Of a stretch of DNA of 64,000 nt, positions 7,903 to 16,987 are shown piece by piece (the first letter of the stretch is position 1; every line of letters starts with the position of its first letter). The position numbers were made by a program, and so were the translations under genes. The stretch comes from Fen-999 sp044220545. GTDB lineage: Bacteria; Pseudomonadota; Gammaproteobacteria; Burkholderiales; Rhodocyclaceae. Under the pieces are notes generated by a model that searched no databases, was not told the DNA's origin, and saw only the letters and a list, made by a program, of their open reading frames with translations. The DNA lies in NCBI GenBank assembly GCA_044220545.1, contig JBGAQX010000007.1, positions 1-64,000 of the forward strand. Reading direction: 5' to 3'.

Positions 7903-9193
7903 GGGCAGTGTTTCGTCCGCGGCCGATCAGACGATACACGGTCATGTTGCCCTTGCCTTTCAGGTAGAGCGTCTGCGGTTCGTGGAACTCGAACTGACCG
8001 GCGAGGCGATGGTAGGTGGTGGTGTCGACCTGGATCATGCCCGGCACACCCTCGGCGGTAATCCGGCTGGCGATATTGACCGTGTCGCCCCACAGATCGT
8101 AGATGAACTTCTTCTTGCCGACCACGCCGGCGACCACCGGGCCGGTACCGATGCCGATGCGCATTTCCAGATGCGCGGCGTTCACCGCGAAGTCGCGCTT
8201 CAGCAGGTCGCGCATGGCAACGGCCATGTCGGCGATCGCACCGGTGTAGTCGCTGCGTAGCTGGTTGAGGCCGCCGGCAACCATGTAGGCGTCGCCGATG
8301 GTCTTGATCTTCTCCAGGCCGAAGCGTTCGGCCAGCTCGTCGAATGCGTAGAAGATCCGGTTCAGCATCGAAAAGACCTGGTTGGGCGACATGTGCGCCG
8401 CCACCTGGGTGAAATTGACGATATCGGCGAACATCACGGTCACATCGGCGAAACCGTCGGCGATCGGCTGGTCCGATTGCTTGAGCCGCTCGGCGATCGG
8501 GCTGGGCAGAATATTGAGCAGCAGTCGTTCGGAGCGCGCCTGCTCCGCCGTCAGCAGTTGGTGCGCGTCTTCCAGCTTGGCCTGCATCTTCTGCTTTTCC
8601 TGGATCGAATGCCGCAGCAGCACGTAGATGATGGTGGCGACCCCGAGGAAGTTCAGGGCGAAGAAGACGACCGCCGTGCGAATCGGCACGGCGAACGGCG
8701 AATGGGCGCTGACCGGCGGGGCAAGATAGAAGTCGAAAAAGCCCGACAACGCGGTCATGAAAACCCAGGCGAAAAACCAGGCCAGGGATTCCCGAACGCC
8801 AAAGAAGAGGATCGCTCCAACCGGCGCCAGCAGCCCCCAGAGAACGATGCCGCTGGAATCGATGAAGCCGCCGAAGCCCCATTGCATGGCGAACGGGCCG
8901 AACAGGAACAAGGCGAGCTGGCTGGTACGGAAAAAATCGAAATTGCGTGTCTTGACGTACACCAGCAGGTTGCCGATGGCCAGCAACTGAAAGATCATCG
9001 GCGGCGTAGACGAAATCTTCGGACCGAGAAACCAGTAGATCGCCACCCATAGCATGGATGCCAGGCTGACCAGGCCGGTGGCGAACATCAGCAGCGACTT
9101 GTTGAGACGCTGCTCCTCGCTATCGCCCGGCTCGATGCCACCGGTACGCAGGCGTTCGAGGAAAGTCGTATTGGGGATTGGAGTCTGGGCCAT
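7895..9193 (-). CDS. Class III adenylyl cyclase, membrane-bound
   Basis: The protein is predicted to make cAMP from ATP at the inner membrane. The 432 residues comprise about six N-terminal membrane segments (residues 33-195), a short coiled coil (195-225) and a class III cyclase domain (about 248-425). All catalytic positions are present: metal-binding D257 and D301, adenine-selecting K297 and D366, and transition-state N373 and R377 (in YDLWGDTVNIASR). The Lys/Asp pair indicates ATP rather than GTP. A Crp/Fnr-type regulator that retains the phosphate-binding Arg is encoded at 61723-62370. Neighbouring pilus genes make a role in surface behaviour possible. Confidence 0.9.
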   Translation of the reverse strand: MAQTPIPNTTFLERLRTGGIEPGDSEEQRLNKSLLMFATGLVSLASMLWVAIYWFLGPKISSTPPMIFQLLAIGNLLVYVKTRNFDFFRTSQLALFLFGPFAMQWGFGGFIDSSGIVLWGLLAPVGAILFFGVRESLAWFFAWVFMTALSGFFDFYLAPPVSAHSPFAVPIRTAVVFFALNFLGVATIIYVLLRHSIQEKQKMQAKLEDAHQLLTAEQARSERLLLNILPSPIAERLKQSDQPIADGFADVTVMFADIVNFTQVAAHMSPNQVFSMLNRIFYAFDELAERFGLEKIKTIGDAYMVAGGLNQLRSDYTGAIADMAVAMRDLLKRDFAVNAAHLEMRIGIGTGPVVAGVVGKKKFIYDLWGDTVNIASRITAEGVPGMIQVDTTTYHRLAGQFEFHEPQTLYLKGKGNMTVYRLIGRGRNTALS

Positions 9194-9316
9194 GCCGTTC
9201 CAAGGGCTGCCGACTAGCGCGGAAGCATACGGAGCAGTGTCTCAGGAAGCCACCGGAGGGTCAAGGCGGACCGACGGGGTTTGCCGTGGCGACACAAGTT
9301 TTCACGAAACGACCAC

Positions 9317-10117
9317 TCAGGGCAGGCGGCCGGCGGCGATCATCCGGTTGAAGAGGATGTTGGGCGAGAGCCAGACGACCAGGTCGTCGAATTCGCCATT
9401 GGCGGATGTGGCGGGAGTCGGTTCATGGCTGATGAACACACGGTCGGAAGCCAGGGTGCTTGAGCTGACGTTTGGATTGGGATTGTTGCTTTCGTCGATC
9501 CCGCCGCCACCGCCTCCGGCATTTTGACCTAGAGAGTAGATGACCGCTACGGCCTTGCTGGTCAGCGAGCTGACGCCGATCGGGCAGTCGGCCGTCGATG
9601 TTCCCGCATTTTGTACCGCGCTGGCACCCAGGAGAGCCGTCGGGCACACAATCAAGTCAGGCGCCAACGTCGCGAAGCCGACGCCGGTCATCGGCTTGGT
9701 AAAGGCCGAGGCATTGCTGGTGGTGACGGCGTAACGTAGCGGATTTCCCCAAGCATCGATGAGCCGCATCTGATTGTCGAGGGGCGCCAGTCCCAACGTG
9801 GCTGCCGGCACAAACCCCACTGGCACGACGTCGAGAGGATCGAGCAAGGTACATACGCCGGCCGCGCCTGCCTCAAGCCCATTGCTGGCCGCGGTGGCCG
9901 GGCAGGGCAGTCTCCCGTTCGCGGCCGCGAATCCGAGCAGGGCATCGCGCGCGTCCATGAGGGTCTTCTGTGTTTCGTTCGCCCTGCGAAGTTCGTCTTG
10001 TGCGGCAAGGGGGATCAGCATGCCGCCGACCAATATTGCCACGATCACCAGCACCACGGCCAGTTCCGTAAGGGTGAATCCCCGCAATGGCCTATTCGAT
10101 TTCGGTGAGTGTGTCAT
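9317..10117 (-). CDS. Type IV pilus pseudopilin (prepilin)
   Basis: The 266-residue product has a class III prepilin signal: the basic leader MTHSPKSNRPLRG, cleavage before FTLTE and the helix LAVVLVIVAILVGGMLIPLAA. The globular part has Cys residues in GRLPCPATA, GVCTLL, IVCPT and ADCPIG, and a Gly6 run. The ATG at 10115-10117 is 19 nt after the preceding gene, with AGAGG upstream; longer in-frame readings overlap that gene and are rejected. It is last in the MSHA-type operon, where MshB/C/D/O/P-like minor pilins are expected, but the exact counterpart is unclear. Confidence 0.78.
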   Translation of the reverse strand: MTHSPKSNRPLRGFTLTELAVVLVIVAILVGGMLIPLAAQDELRRANETQKTLMDARDALLGFAAANGRLPCPATAASNGLEAGAAGVCTLLDPLDVVPVGFVPAATLGLAPLDNQMRLIDAWGNPLRYAVTTSNASAFTKPMTGVGFATLAPDLIVCPTALLGASAVQNAGTSTADCPIGVSSLTSKAVAVIYSLGQNAGGGGGGIDESNNPNPNVSSSTLASDRVFISHEPTPATSANGEFDDLVVWLSPNILFNRMIAAGRLP

Positions 10118-10136
10118 GCCAACCGGGAGGAACCTC

Positions 10137-11411
10137 TTAGGGCAGAACGTAAAGCTTGTCGTTGGAATTGGCTGATGGCAAGGGAATGCATGCGGCCGAC
10201 CCGGGTGTGCAATTGTGATTTGCACCGGGCAGGCCTGTCCAGCCATCCTGATTCACCGCATCCTCCAGATAGTCACTAAGTTGAACGCTTTGACCGGGCG
10301 CATTTCGCACGATACCGCCAAGCGGCGTTCCGGGTGTGAATATAAGCCCGCTAACGGGATTTCCATCGACGGTTAGTGTTGCCGATGGCAGGCAACCTGT
10401 GGGAATCGAAGCCAGCTTGTTGGTGCTCGCCGCGTAGTAGATCACTTGTCCCCACAGATTGTAGAAAAGCCAAACGGGGACGGATGACAGATCGTCCATT
10501 GGCAATCGACCGCGGCATACCGACGGATCGCCGGAACAGCTCGTAAAGTACCCGAGCGGGCCGACATCCAGGCAACTTGGATCGTTATGATTGGCTGGAT
10601 ACGGGTAATAGCCATTTGCCAAGAAATAGCTGGTTAACAGGGTCGAGATTTCTTTGGCCACCCGTTTTTCCACAACGGCCATGAGGTCGCTTGCGCTGAT
10701 GACAAGCAGCCTGTCATTTACCAACGAGGTTCCGGCGGCATCGACCACCGGCCCCTGAATGAACGGCCCATTGGTTGTGGCGTTGTTCCGAAGGGTTGGG
10801 ATGGTTGGCGGACCCGCAAAGTCCAGGTAGTTGGAAGCTGTTGTCTGTTCCGTTGCCGTGCCGCGCAGTTGGCCACCGATGATCGGCCCTGGCGCGAAGA
10901 TGATGGCGACCGCCTCCGCGCCGGTTTGAGTCAACAAGGCGGTTCCATCGGGGCTGTAGACCTGCATGGATGCGCGCGTATCGCTATTGATGGGGTTGTT
11001 GTTCGCGGGCCGCTTGCGAAATGAGCCATCGATCGCATACCACAGCGTCTCGCCGTAGCCGTCTTTCAGTTCGCCTATGCCCAGGGTTTTCCAAGGCAGT
11101 CGACCAATGGCGCCAGCCGAACACGAGCCCGCTTCATTGCCATAACTCGGCGTTCCCGGCGAGCTGGTATCTGGACAGGGAAGTTCCCCCGGTCGAGGAT
11201 TGCCGGCGATGCCACGGGTGGCGGACCATCCAATCAATGCCGCTTTTGCTTCCGCTAGAGATCGAGCGGTAATTCCGTCCCTTTCGCGGGCGATCGAGTT
11301 GGCGTCCAGTTGGCCGACGACGACATACATGGCTCCGGCAATCAGCAGTGCCAATAGCCCGATGAGCGCGAATCCCCTTGCCGAAGTTCGTCTGCGGAAA
11401 CGCGAACGCAC
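10137..11411 (-). CDS. Large pseudopilin-like protein of MSHA cluster
   Basis: The 424-residue protein starts at GTG (11409-11411), preceded by GGGAG at 6 nt. This start gives a basic leader, VRSRFRRRTSARG, directly before FALIGLLALLIAGAMYVVVG, a prepilin-like N-terminus that lacks Glu5. The ectodomain repeats a GxLPCPD-type motif also seen in the next gene (ELPCPDTSSPG; YYPYPANHNDPSCL) and contains several cysteines. Lack of Glu5 is typical of tip-located minor pilins (GspK-like), so an initiator or tip role is plausible; a specific Msh name is not assigned. Confidence 0.7.
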   Translation of the reverse strand: MRSRFRRRTSARGFALIGLLALLIAGAMYVVVGQLDANSIARERDGITARSLAEAKAALIGWSATRGIAGNPRPGELPCPDTSSPGTPSYGNEAGSCSAGAIGRLPWKTLGIGELKDGYGETLWYAIDGSFRKRPANNNPINSDTRASMQVYSPDGTALLTQTGAEAVAIIFAPGPIIGGQLRGTATEQTTASNYLDFAGPPTIPTLRNNATTNGPFIQGPVVDAAGTSLVNDRLLVISASDLMAVVEKRVAKEISTLLTSYFLANGYYPYPANHNDPSCLDVGPLGYFTSCSGDPSVCRGRLPMDDLSSVPVWLFYNLWGQVIYYAASTNKLASIPTGCLPSATLTVDGNPVSGLIFTPGTPLGGIVRNAPGQSVQLSDYLEDAVNQDGWTGLPGANHNCTPGSAACIPLPSANSNDKLYVLP

Positions 11412-11424
11412 TTGAGACTCCCGC

Positions 11425-11856
11425 TCAGGGTTTGCGTGAAACGCCAACCCGACCACCTGCGAGGTTGTCGGCTTTTTCCCGCGTGCCCCGGTTGATCGAT
11501 TCTCCGACCTTCAGGGCGGCCGGGGATTCGTCCCCGGCGGTGATCACCGCCCGCCCGGGATTCGCCGGCGAGATGGCGGCGGTTACGCCGGTGCCGGCGG
11601 AGTTTTCGTTTTGTGGCCGCTGGTTGACCCATACGGTGTGCTTGCCGCTGGAACGGGTGACGATGCCGTTCAGGCTGACCACCTCGCCTTCCAGGGTCTG
11701 GGTTTCCTGGATGTTGAGTTGCCTTTGCTGTTCGAGCGTGGCCCGGCGCTCCGGGGTGAGAAATAGCCGGCCGAGGGGCTCGGCATTCGCCCAATCGGCG
11801 GCCACGAGCAGAATCATGGCCAGGGGAAGCCAGGGGGGTGGTAGACGCGGCGTCAC
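11425..11856 (-). CDS. mshK: MSHA biogenesis protein MshK-like
   Basis: The 143-residue exported protein has an N-terminal signal (LAMILLVAADWANA), then GRLFLTPERRATLEQQRQL and an SLNGIVTRSSGKHTVWVNQ segment typical of the small MshK-like proteins of betaproteobacterial MSHA clusters. Such proteins are thought to act like PilP, linking inner-membrane assembly proteins with the secretin. It overlaps the mshJ-like gene by 4 nt and lies 13 nt from the next gene. The name is based on segment resemblance and position. Confidence 0.7.
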   Translation of the reverse strand: MTPRLPPPWLPLAMILLVAADWANAEPLGRLFLTPERRATLEQQRQLNIQETQTLEGEVVSLNGIVTRSSGKHTVWVNQRPQNENSAGTGVTAAISPANPGRAVITAGDESPAALKVGESINRGTREKADNLAGGRVGVSRKP

Positions 11857-12476
11857 TGCTTTCCCTCCCTAAGGGTGACCCAGTCGATGGCGCATTCGGC
11901 GCGCAGTTGTGGTGGCGGACCGTGTTCGGCTGGACTGCCGGCGCTCGCCGAAGCGCGCTCGATGGTGCAGTTTCGCACCAGCAGATGTGCCCGCACCGAC
12001 TTGCGCAGGTCGTCGAGAAAGCCGAGCAGATCGTCCTCGTGCAGCAGCGCCAACTGCAACTTCATGCTGCTGGCCATGAATTCATAGCCGCCGGCCATTG
12101 CGCCTCCGGGCAGGGCGGCCTCCTCGATGGGGTGCTGCGGCGACAGTTCGTACTGGAGGTCCAGCAGGCGCCGGGCGGTCTTGATGCGGGCGATCTGCTC
12201 GACCCAGGCGAGGCGCTCTTCCTGGTCGATCAGGCCACTGGCCATGATGTGCTGGTAGCGGCCGATCCGGTCGCGAATCGCCTGTTCCTCCTCTCGGGCG
12301 TTGCTGAGTCGGGCACGGACGTCCTTTTGCTGGACGGAGAGTTGCCGCTGATTCAGCTCCGCCTTGCCGACCTGTTGTTGCAGGTAGAGCAACAATGCGG
12401 CGCCGGCAATCACGGCCACGATCACGAATGCCAGACTCCAGCGCAGGCGGGCCAGGTCGTTGGTGGTCAGGTTCAT
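11853..12476 (-). CDS. mshJ: MSHA biogenesis protein MshJ-like (PilO/GspM-type)
   Basis: The 207-residue bitopic inner-membrane protein has a single membrane helix (about residues 13-32, SLAFVIVAVIAGAALLLYL), a long coiled coil (about 33-105) and a small C-terminal alpha/beta domain. This is the PilO/GspM layout that forms the periplasmic alignment subcomplex with PilN/MshI. It overlaps mshI and mshK by 4 nt each, so all three are translationally coupled. The family assignment comes from architecture and position; the sequence itself is poorly conserved. Confidence 0.65.
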   Translation of the reverse strand: MNLTTNDLARLRWSLAFVIVAVIAGAALLLYLQQQVGKAELNQRQLSVQQKDVRARLSNAREEEQAIRDRIGRYQHIMASGLIDQEERLAWVEQIARIKTARRLLDLQYELSPQHPIEEAALPGGAMAGGYEFMASSMKLQLALLHEDDLLGFLDDLRKSVRAHLLVRNCTIERASASAGSPAEHGPPPQLRAECAIDWVTLREGKQ

Positions 12477-14008
12477 AGCTTGCGCACCAGGCGCAGATTG
12501 AACTTGGGGGCTTCGTTCTGGGTGATGGCGTCGCTGCTGCGGATCGACTTGCCGGATTCCGTTTCGAACGGCAGGCTGACCACGCGCACCTGAACTTCCT
12601 GGCTGGTCAGCGCGGCAACAAAGGCATTGACCGCTTCCAGTTGGGCTCGGTGGTCGCTCGTGGTGGCGAGGGGCAGTTGCGCTTGCAGGCTGACGATGGC
12701 GTAGCTTCCCGTGCTCGTGGCGGGCGTTGCCGGCGGCGCCACCGTCTTGGCGCGCCCGCCGTCGTCGTCCTCCGGGCTACTGGCGATCCGCCAGTCAAGC
12801 CGCGTCAGTTCGATCTTGGGTGCCTGGGCGAGCGCCTGGCTGATGTGCCGCAGCATGGGCTCCGGGCCGGGGCTGCGCCTCAGCAACAGTTCTTCGTGGT
12901 CGGTCAGGGCGCGCAACTGGTCAATCGCCAGCGGAACCTTCGGCAGACCTTGCAGCAGATTCGCGTAGCGTTGCTTGTCGGCGTCGATCTCCGTTTGCAG
13001 ATCCTGGTTGGTGTTGGTCAGGTGGTCGAGCGTGTAGGTCTTGCCACCCGCGAAGAGCAGACAGCCAGCCAGGATCGCCACGGCACTGGCTTGAATCGCG
13101 TAGCGCAGTTGCCACAGCCGAAAGAAGTGCCGGTCTTCCGCGGGCGCGAACTGTTGCCGGGGTTGCTGGCGGGTCAGAAAATGCAGGAACAGGACTTCGC
13201 CATGGGAGTCGTCAGGTGGCGTGGTCAGGCCATATTGCTTGGCCAGGGCGACGAGGTCGATCAATTCGACGTGACGTTCACGCGTGTCCTGACAGGCAAC
13301 CCGAAAGGCTTGGAACTGGGCCGGGTGGGCCAGCACCAGTGTTTGCAGGGGCGTGTCGCGGGCGATCAGCCGCTGTCCGGCCAGGTACTGGAAGATCTTC
13401 GTTGTCTCGGTGGCGCAGGCGGCCGCGACCTCGGCGCTGTTACCCGTGGCCATGGGAGTCAGGCGCGAAAAACGCAATTGGCCCTTGTCCAGGAAAGTCT
13501 GGCGTACGCCGGCCCGACTGATGGACATCACCAGCAGGCTGGCGTCACCCGCCAGCTTGGCCATCAGCCCGGCGATCACCTGGGGCAGCGAGAAGATGCC
13601 GCCCAGCCGGCTTTCGGTCTGGCGCATGGTTTGTAGCCAGGGCTCGAAGACGGCATAGCCGGTCAGGCCGGCAAGCAGAAGCCTTTCGTCCCGCCGCCCT
13701 TCCTTCAGCCGCCCCTGCGATATGGCCAGAGCGAGTGGCGAGCCGTAGAAGTACTGGGCCAGTTTGCGCTTGATGATTTCCTGGCGGTCGCCGCCCTGGA
13801 CATTGGGGATGTCCTCGACCTGAAAGCCTTCGTCGGCGACGTCGGCAAGAATGTAGTACACGCTGTTGGTCTGTTGCCGCAGATACTCGCCAAATGCTTC
13901 GATGCCGGCTTCATTGGCCGGGAAGCGCGCCTCCTCGTGCGGACCGGGCAATTGCCAGCGGTAGGCGGTCAGGCTGGATGCGTCGAGAAAGAGCAGTCGG
14001 CGGGCCAT
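12473..14008 (-). CDS. mshI: MSHA biogenesis protein MshI-like (PilM-PilN type fusion)
   Basis: The 511-residue protein joins a cytoplasmic actin-fold PilM-like domain (about residues 1-300), a membrane helix (about 305-330, AIQASAVAILAGCLLFAGG) and a PilN-like periplasmic part with a coiled coil and ferredoxin-like domain. The ATG at 14006-14008 begins MARRLLFLDASSLTAYRW, 5 nt after the mshG stop; an upstream in-frame extension lies wholly inside mshG and is rejected. It should link the cytoplasmic motor to the periplasmic ring. Confidence 0.75.
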   Translation of the reverse strand: MARRLLFLDASSLTAYRWQLPGPHEEARFPANEAGIEAFGEYLRQQTNSVYYILADVADEGFQVEDIPNVQGGDRQEIIKRKLAQYFYGSPLALAISQGRLKEGRRDERLLLAGLTGYAVFEPWLQTMRQTESRLGGIFSLPQVIAGLMAKLAGDASLLVMSISRAGVRQTFLDKGQLRFSRLTPMATGNSAEVAAACATETTKIFQYLAGQRLIARDTPLQTLVLAHPAQFQAFRVACQDTRERHVELIDLVALAKQYGLTTPPDDSHGEVLFLHFLTRQQPRQQFAPAEDRHFFRLWQLRYAIQASAVAILAGCLLFAGGKTYTLDHLTNTNQDLQTEIDADKQRYANLLQGLPKVPLAIDQLRALTDHEELLLRRSPGPEPMLRHISQALAQAPKIELTRLDWRIASSPEDDDGGRAKTVAPPATPATSTGSYAIVSLQAQLPLATTSDHRAQLEAVNAFVAALTSQEVQVRVVSLPFETESGKSIRSSDAITQNEAPKFNLRLVRKL

Positions 14009-14013
14009 GGGGA

Positions 14014-15216
14014 CTACATCTTCATCTTGGTGATGGTGTCGTAGATCGGGCCGAGCACCGAGAGCATGACCCAGCCGAGAATGACGCCAAGGACGATGGT
14101 CATGGTCGGCTCGATCATGGCCTGCACACGGCCGATCGATTCCCGCACATCCCGCCCGTAGAAGTAGCTGACGTTGGTCAGCGCGGTATCGAGTCCGCCC
14201 GTGTTCTCGCCGACGCGCAGCATGCGCACCACCAGCGGCGAGAACATGCCGACGTTCTGGAAGGCCACCGTGATGCTCTGGCCCTCGGCGATCATTTCGC
14301 CAACCCGCTCCAGCCCTCGGCGGATGACCAGGTTGCCGACCACGCCCTCCGTGGCGCTCAGGGACTCGAGAATGGAAATACCGGAGGCGTACATCATGGA
14401 AAACACGCCGGCGAAGCGCGACAGGATGATCTTGCGCAGAATGCCGCCAATGACCGGCAGGCGCAACTTGAACTCGTCGAAACGGTAGCGGGCAGTGGCG
14501 TTGGTCCGTACCAAAGCGGCAATGGCGATGACGGCGATGAGCGGCAGTCCCAGGGCGATATACCAGTAGTTCACGAAGAAGTTGGAGGTGGCGATCAGTA
14601 TCTTGGTGTGCACCGGCAGCTCGTGGCCGGTGTTCTTGATGAAACCGACCATCTTGGGTACCAGGTAAATCATCATGAACAGTACGACACCGATTACCAC
14701 CGTGCCCATGAAGGCGGGATACATGATCAGCTTCTTGGTCTGGGCGGCCAGTTCGTCCTGCCACTTGAGCGTTTCGACCAGATTCTTCAGCACTTCCTGG
14801 AGCTTGCCGGTACCTTCGCCGGCGCTGATCAGACTGACGAAGACGTTGTCGAAGACCTGGGGATGTCCGCTCATCGCCTGCGACAGCGTCTTGCCGCCGT
14901 CGATGCTCTCGATCATGCTGGCGATCACTTCGCGAAACTGCGGGTTTTCCAGACTATCGCGCAGGTCGGTGAGGCCGTCCAGGATGGGTACCCCCGCCTG
15001 AGCCAGTTGCTCGAGATGGAAGCAGAAATTGATGAGTTCGCGCCGGGTGACGCCCTGGCCGCCGAACCGGCCGCCCTGGCGAACCGTGTTGCCGCGGATG
15101 AAATCGAGATCCATGCGCTTGAGGCGCATTTCGAGGTCAACGGAATTGATGGCGTCGATGCGGCCTGTCACGAAGCGACCTTCGGCATTCATCGCTTTGT
15201 AGGCGTACAGGGTCAT
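14014..15216 (-). CDS. mshG: Pilus platform protein MshG (GspF/PilC family)
   Basis: The 400-residue polytopic protein has two tandem T2SS-F domains (about residues 65-190 and 270-390), each followed by membrane helices (VVIGVVLFMMIYLVPKMVGF; TIVLGVILGWVMLSVLGPIY). The second domain carries the family signature VRMLRVGENTGGLDTAL. It is the inner-membrane platform on which the assembly ATPase MshE acts to polymerise pilins. It lies 13 nt after mshE. Length equals that of other GspF/PilC proteins. Confidence 0.92.
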   Translation of the reverse strand: MTLYAYKAMNAEGRFVTGRIDAINSVDLEMRLKRMDLDFIRGNTVRQGGRFGGQGVTRRELINFCFHLEQLAQAGVPILDGLTDLRDSLENPQFREVIASMIESIDGGKTLSQAMSGHPQVFDNVFVSLISAGEGTGKLQEVLKNLVETLKWQDELAAQTKKLIMYPAFMGTVVIGVVLFMMIYLVPKMVGFIKNTGHELPVHTKILIATSNFFVNYWYIALGLPLIAVIAIAALVRTNATARYRFDEFKLRLPVIGGILRKIILSRFAGVFSMMYASGISILESLSATEGVVGNLVIRRGLERVGEMIAEGQSITVAFQNVGMFSPLVVRMLRVGENTGGLDTALTNVSYFYGRDVRESIGRVQAMIEPTMTIVLGVILGWVMLSVLGPIYDTITKMKM

Positions 15217-15229
15217 GGCAAGCGGGAGT

Positions 15230-16942
15230 TCATGACGACATCCGCTCGGTCAGGTCGACGACGCGGGCGACCTCTTCGAGGGAGGTCGAGCCATCCAGGG
15301 CGCGCCGCAAGCCGTCTTGTGCCAGCGGCCGGAAGCCCTTGGCCAGTGCCGCCTGGCGGATCTCGCGCGCCGTGGAGCGGCGGGCGATCAGGTCGTCGAT
15401 GTCGGCATCGATGCGCAGCAGTTCCATGATCGCCAACCGGCCACGATAGCCCTGAAAATCGCAGAAATGGCAGCCGCCGGGACGGTAGAGCAGGGGCGCG
15501 GCGCCGGCCTGGTCGAGGCCCAGCAGGCGGCGTTCGTGGGGTTGCGCCGTATAGGACTTGCGGCAGTGCGGGCAGAGCCGGCGCAACAGCCGCTGGGCGA
15601 TCACGCCGATGATGTTGCCGGCCATGATGTCGGGCAGGATGCCGATGTCGAGCAGGCGGGGTACGGCGCCGATCGCCGAGTTGGTGTGCAGCGTCGAATA
15701 GACCTGGTGGCCGGTCATGGCGGCGCGAAAGGCCATGTCGGCCGTGTCGGCATCGCGGATCTCGCCGACCAGAATGACATCCGGGTCCTGGCGCATCATC
15801 GACCGGATGCCGTTGGCGAAATCGAGCTTGGCGGATTCGGCGATCGATGTCTGGCGGATCATGGCCATCGGATACTCGACCGGGTCCTCGAGGGTCATGA
15901 TGTTCTGCCCCTCTTCGTTGATGTGGTTGAGTATCGAATAAAGGGTGGTGGTCTTGCCGCTGCCCGTCGGGCCGGTCACCAGAATGATGCCCTCGGGGCG
16001 GGCGATCATCAGCTTGACTAATTCGAGCTGGTGGTCGTCGAGGCCGAGGTGGTCGAGCGGCACGATGCCCTTTTGCCGGTCGAGAATCCGCAGAACGATG
16101 TTTTCGCCGTGGATGGTGGGTTGCGCGGCGACGCGGAAGTCAACCAGCCGGCCGCTGATGTTGAGGGAAATCCGGCCGTCCTGGGGCGCTCGTGTCTCCG
16201 CGATGTTCATGCCGCTCATGACCTTGATGCGCACCGCCATCGCCGCCCAGTAGGACTTGTGCAAGGCGCGGATCTGTCGCAGCAGGCCATCGATACGATA
16301 GCGGATGCGCAGGAAGCTGGCCTCCGGCTCGAAGTGGATGTCGGAGGCCTCCCGCTTGACCGCGTCGGTAAGCAGCGCATCGACCAGCCGAACCACTGGC
16401 TGGCTGTACTCGTCCATCGAGGCCGCCAGGGATCGATAGTCGATTTCGCCGGTCTCGATTTCGTTGAGGATGCCGTCGATGGACAGCTCGTGCCCGTAGT
16501 ACTGGTCGATGGCCCGGGCAATCTCCGATTCCCCGGCCAGCAGGGTTTCGATCAGCAGCTCATGCGTTACCAGCGAGCGCAGCTTGTCGAGTGCGACGAT
16601 GTCGTTCACGTCGGCGATGGCGATGGTCAGGCGACGTTGTTCCGGCGAATAGTCCATCGGCAGCAGACCGTGGCGCTTGGCCAGTTCGCGCGGCACCAGG
16701 CGCAACGCCGCCGGATCGACGATGGCGTGACCGAGGTCGACCGATCGCTGGCCGAGGGATTCGCCCAGGGCGTCGCGCAGCGTGGCTTCCGAGACAAAGC
16801 CGAGCGAGACCAGCAACCGCCCCACCGGCTGGTTGGACTTCATCTGATCGAGCAGCGCGATGCGCAACTGGTCTTCGCTGATGACGCCCTGCGAGATCAG
16901 GAGCTGGCCGATCGGGCGGCGATGGGGGATGGGTGAGTTCAT
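15230..16942 (-). CDS. mshE: Pilus extension ATPase MshE (GspE/PilB family)
   Basis: The 570-residue cytoplasmic hexameric ATPase powers pilus assembly. The N-terminal MshEN/GspE-N domain (about 1-150) begins PIGQLLISQGVISEDQL and holds a second copy GRLLVSLGFVSEATL, the fold that binds cyclic-di-GMP in Vibrio MshE. The ATPase core has Walker A GPTGSGKTTT (324-333), an Asp box, Walker B ILVGEIRDADTADMA and a His box. Two Cys pairs (LCPHC and CHFC) form the zinc site of the family. Cyclic-di-GMP control is inferred from the domain. Confidence 0.93.
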   Translation of the reverse strand: MNSPIPHRRPIGQLLISQGVISEDQLRIALLDQMKSNQPVGRLLVSLGFVSEATLRDALGESLGQRSVDLGHAIVDPAALRLVPRELAKRHGLLPMDYSPEQRRLTIAIADVNDIVALDKLRSLVTHELLIETLLAGESEIARAIDQYYGHELSIDGILNEIETGEIDYRSLAASMDEYSQPVVRLVDALLTDAVKREASDIHFEPEASFLRIRYRIDGLLRQIRALHKSYWAAMAVRIKVMSGMNIAETRAPQDGRISLNISGRLVDFRVAAQPTIHGENIVLRILDRQKGIVPLDHLGLDDHQLELVKLMIARPEGIILVTGPTGSGKTTTLYSILNHINEEGQNIMTLEDPVEYPMAMIRQTSIAESAKLDFANGIRSMMRQDPDVILVGEIRDADTADMAFRAAMTGHQVYSTLHTNSAIGAVPRLLDIGILPDIMAGNIIGVIAQRLLRRLCPHCRKSYTAQPHERRLLGLDQAGAAPLLYRPGGCHFCDFQGYRGRLAIMELLRIDADIDDLIARRSTAREIRQAALAKGFRPLAQDGLRRALDGSTSLEEVARVVDLTERMSS

Positions 16943-16987
16943 GATCTGATGCTCATGCTCCGGCGACCGCCATGGGCTTGTCCAGGC

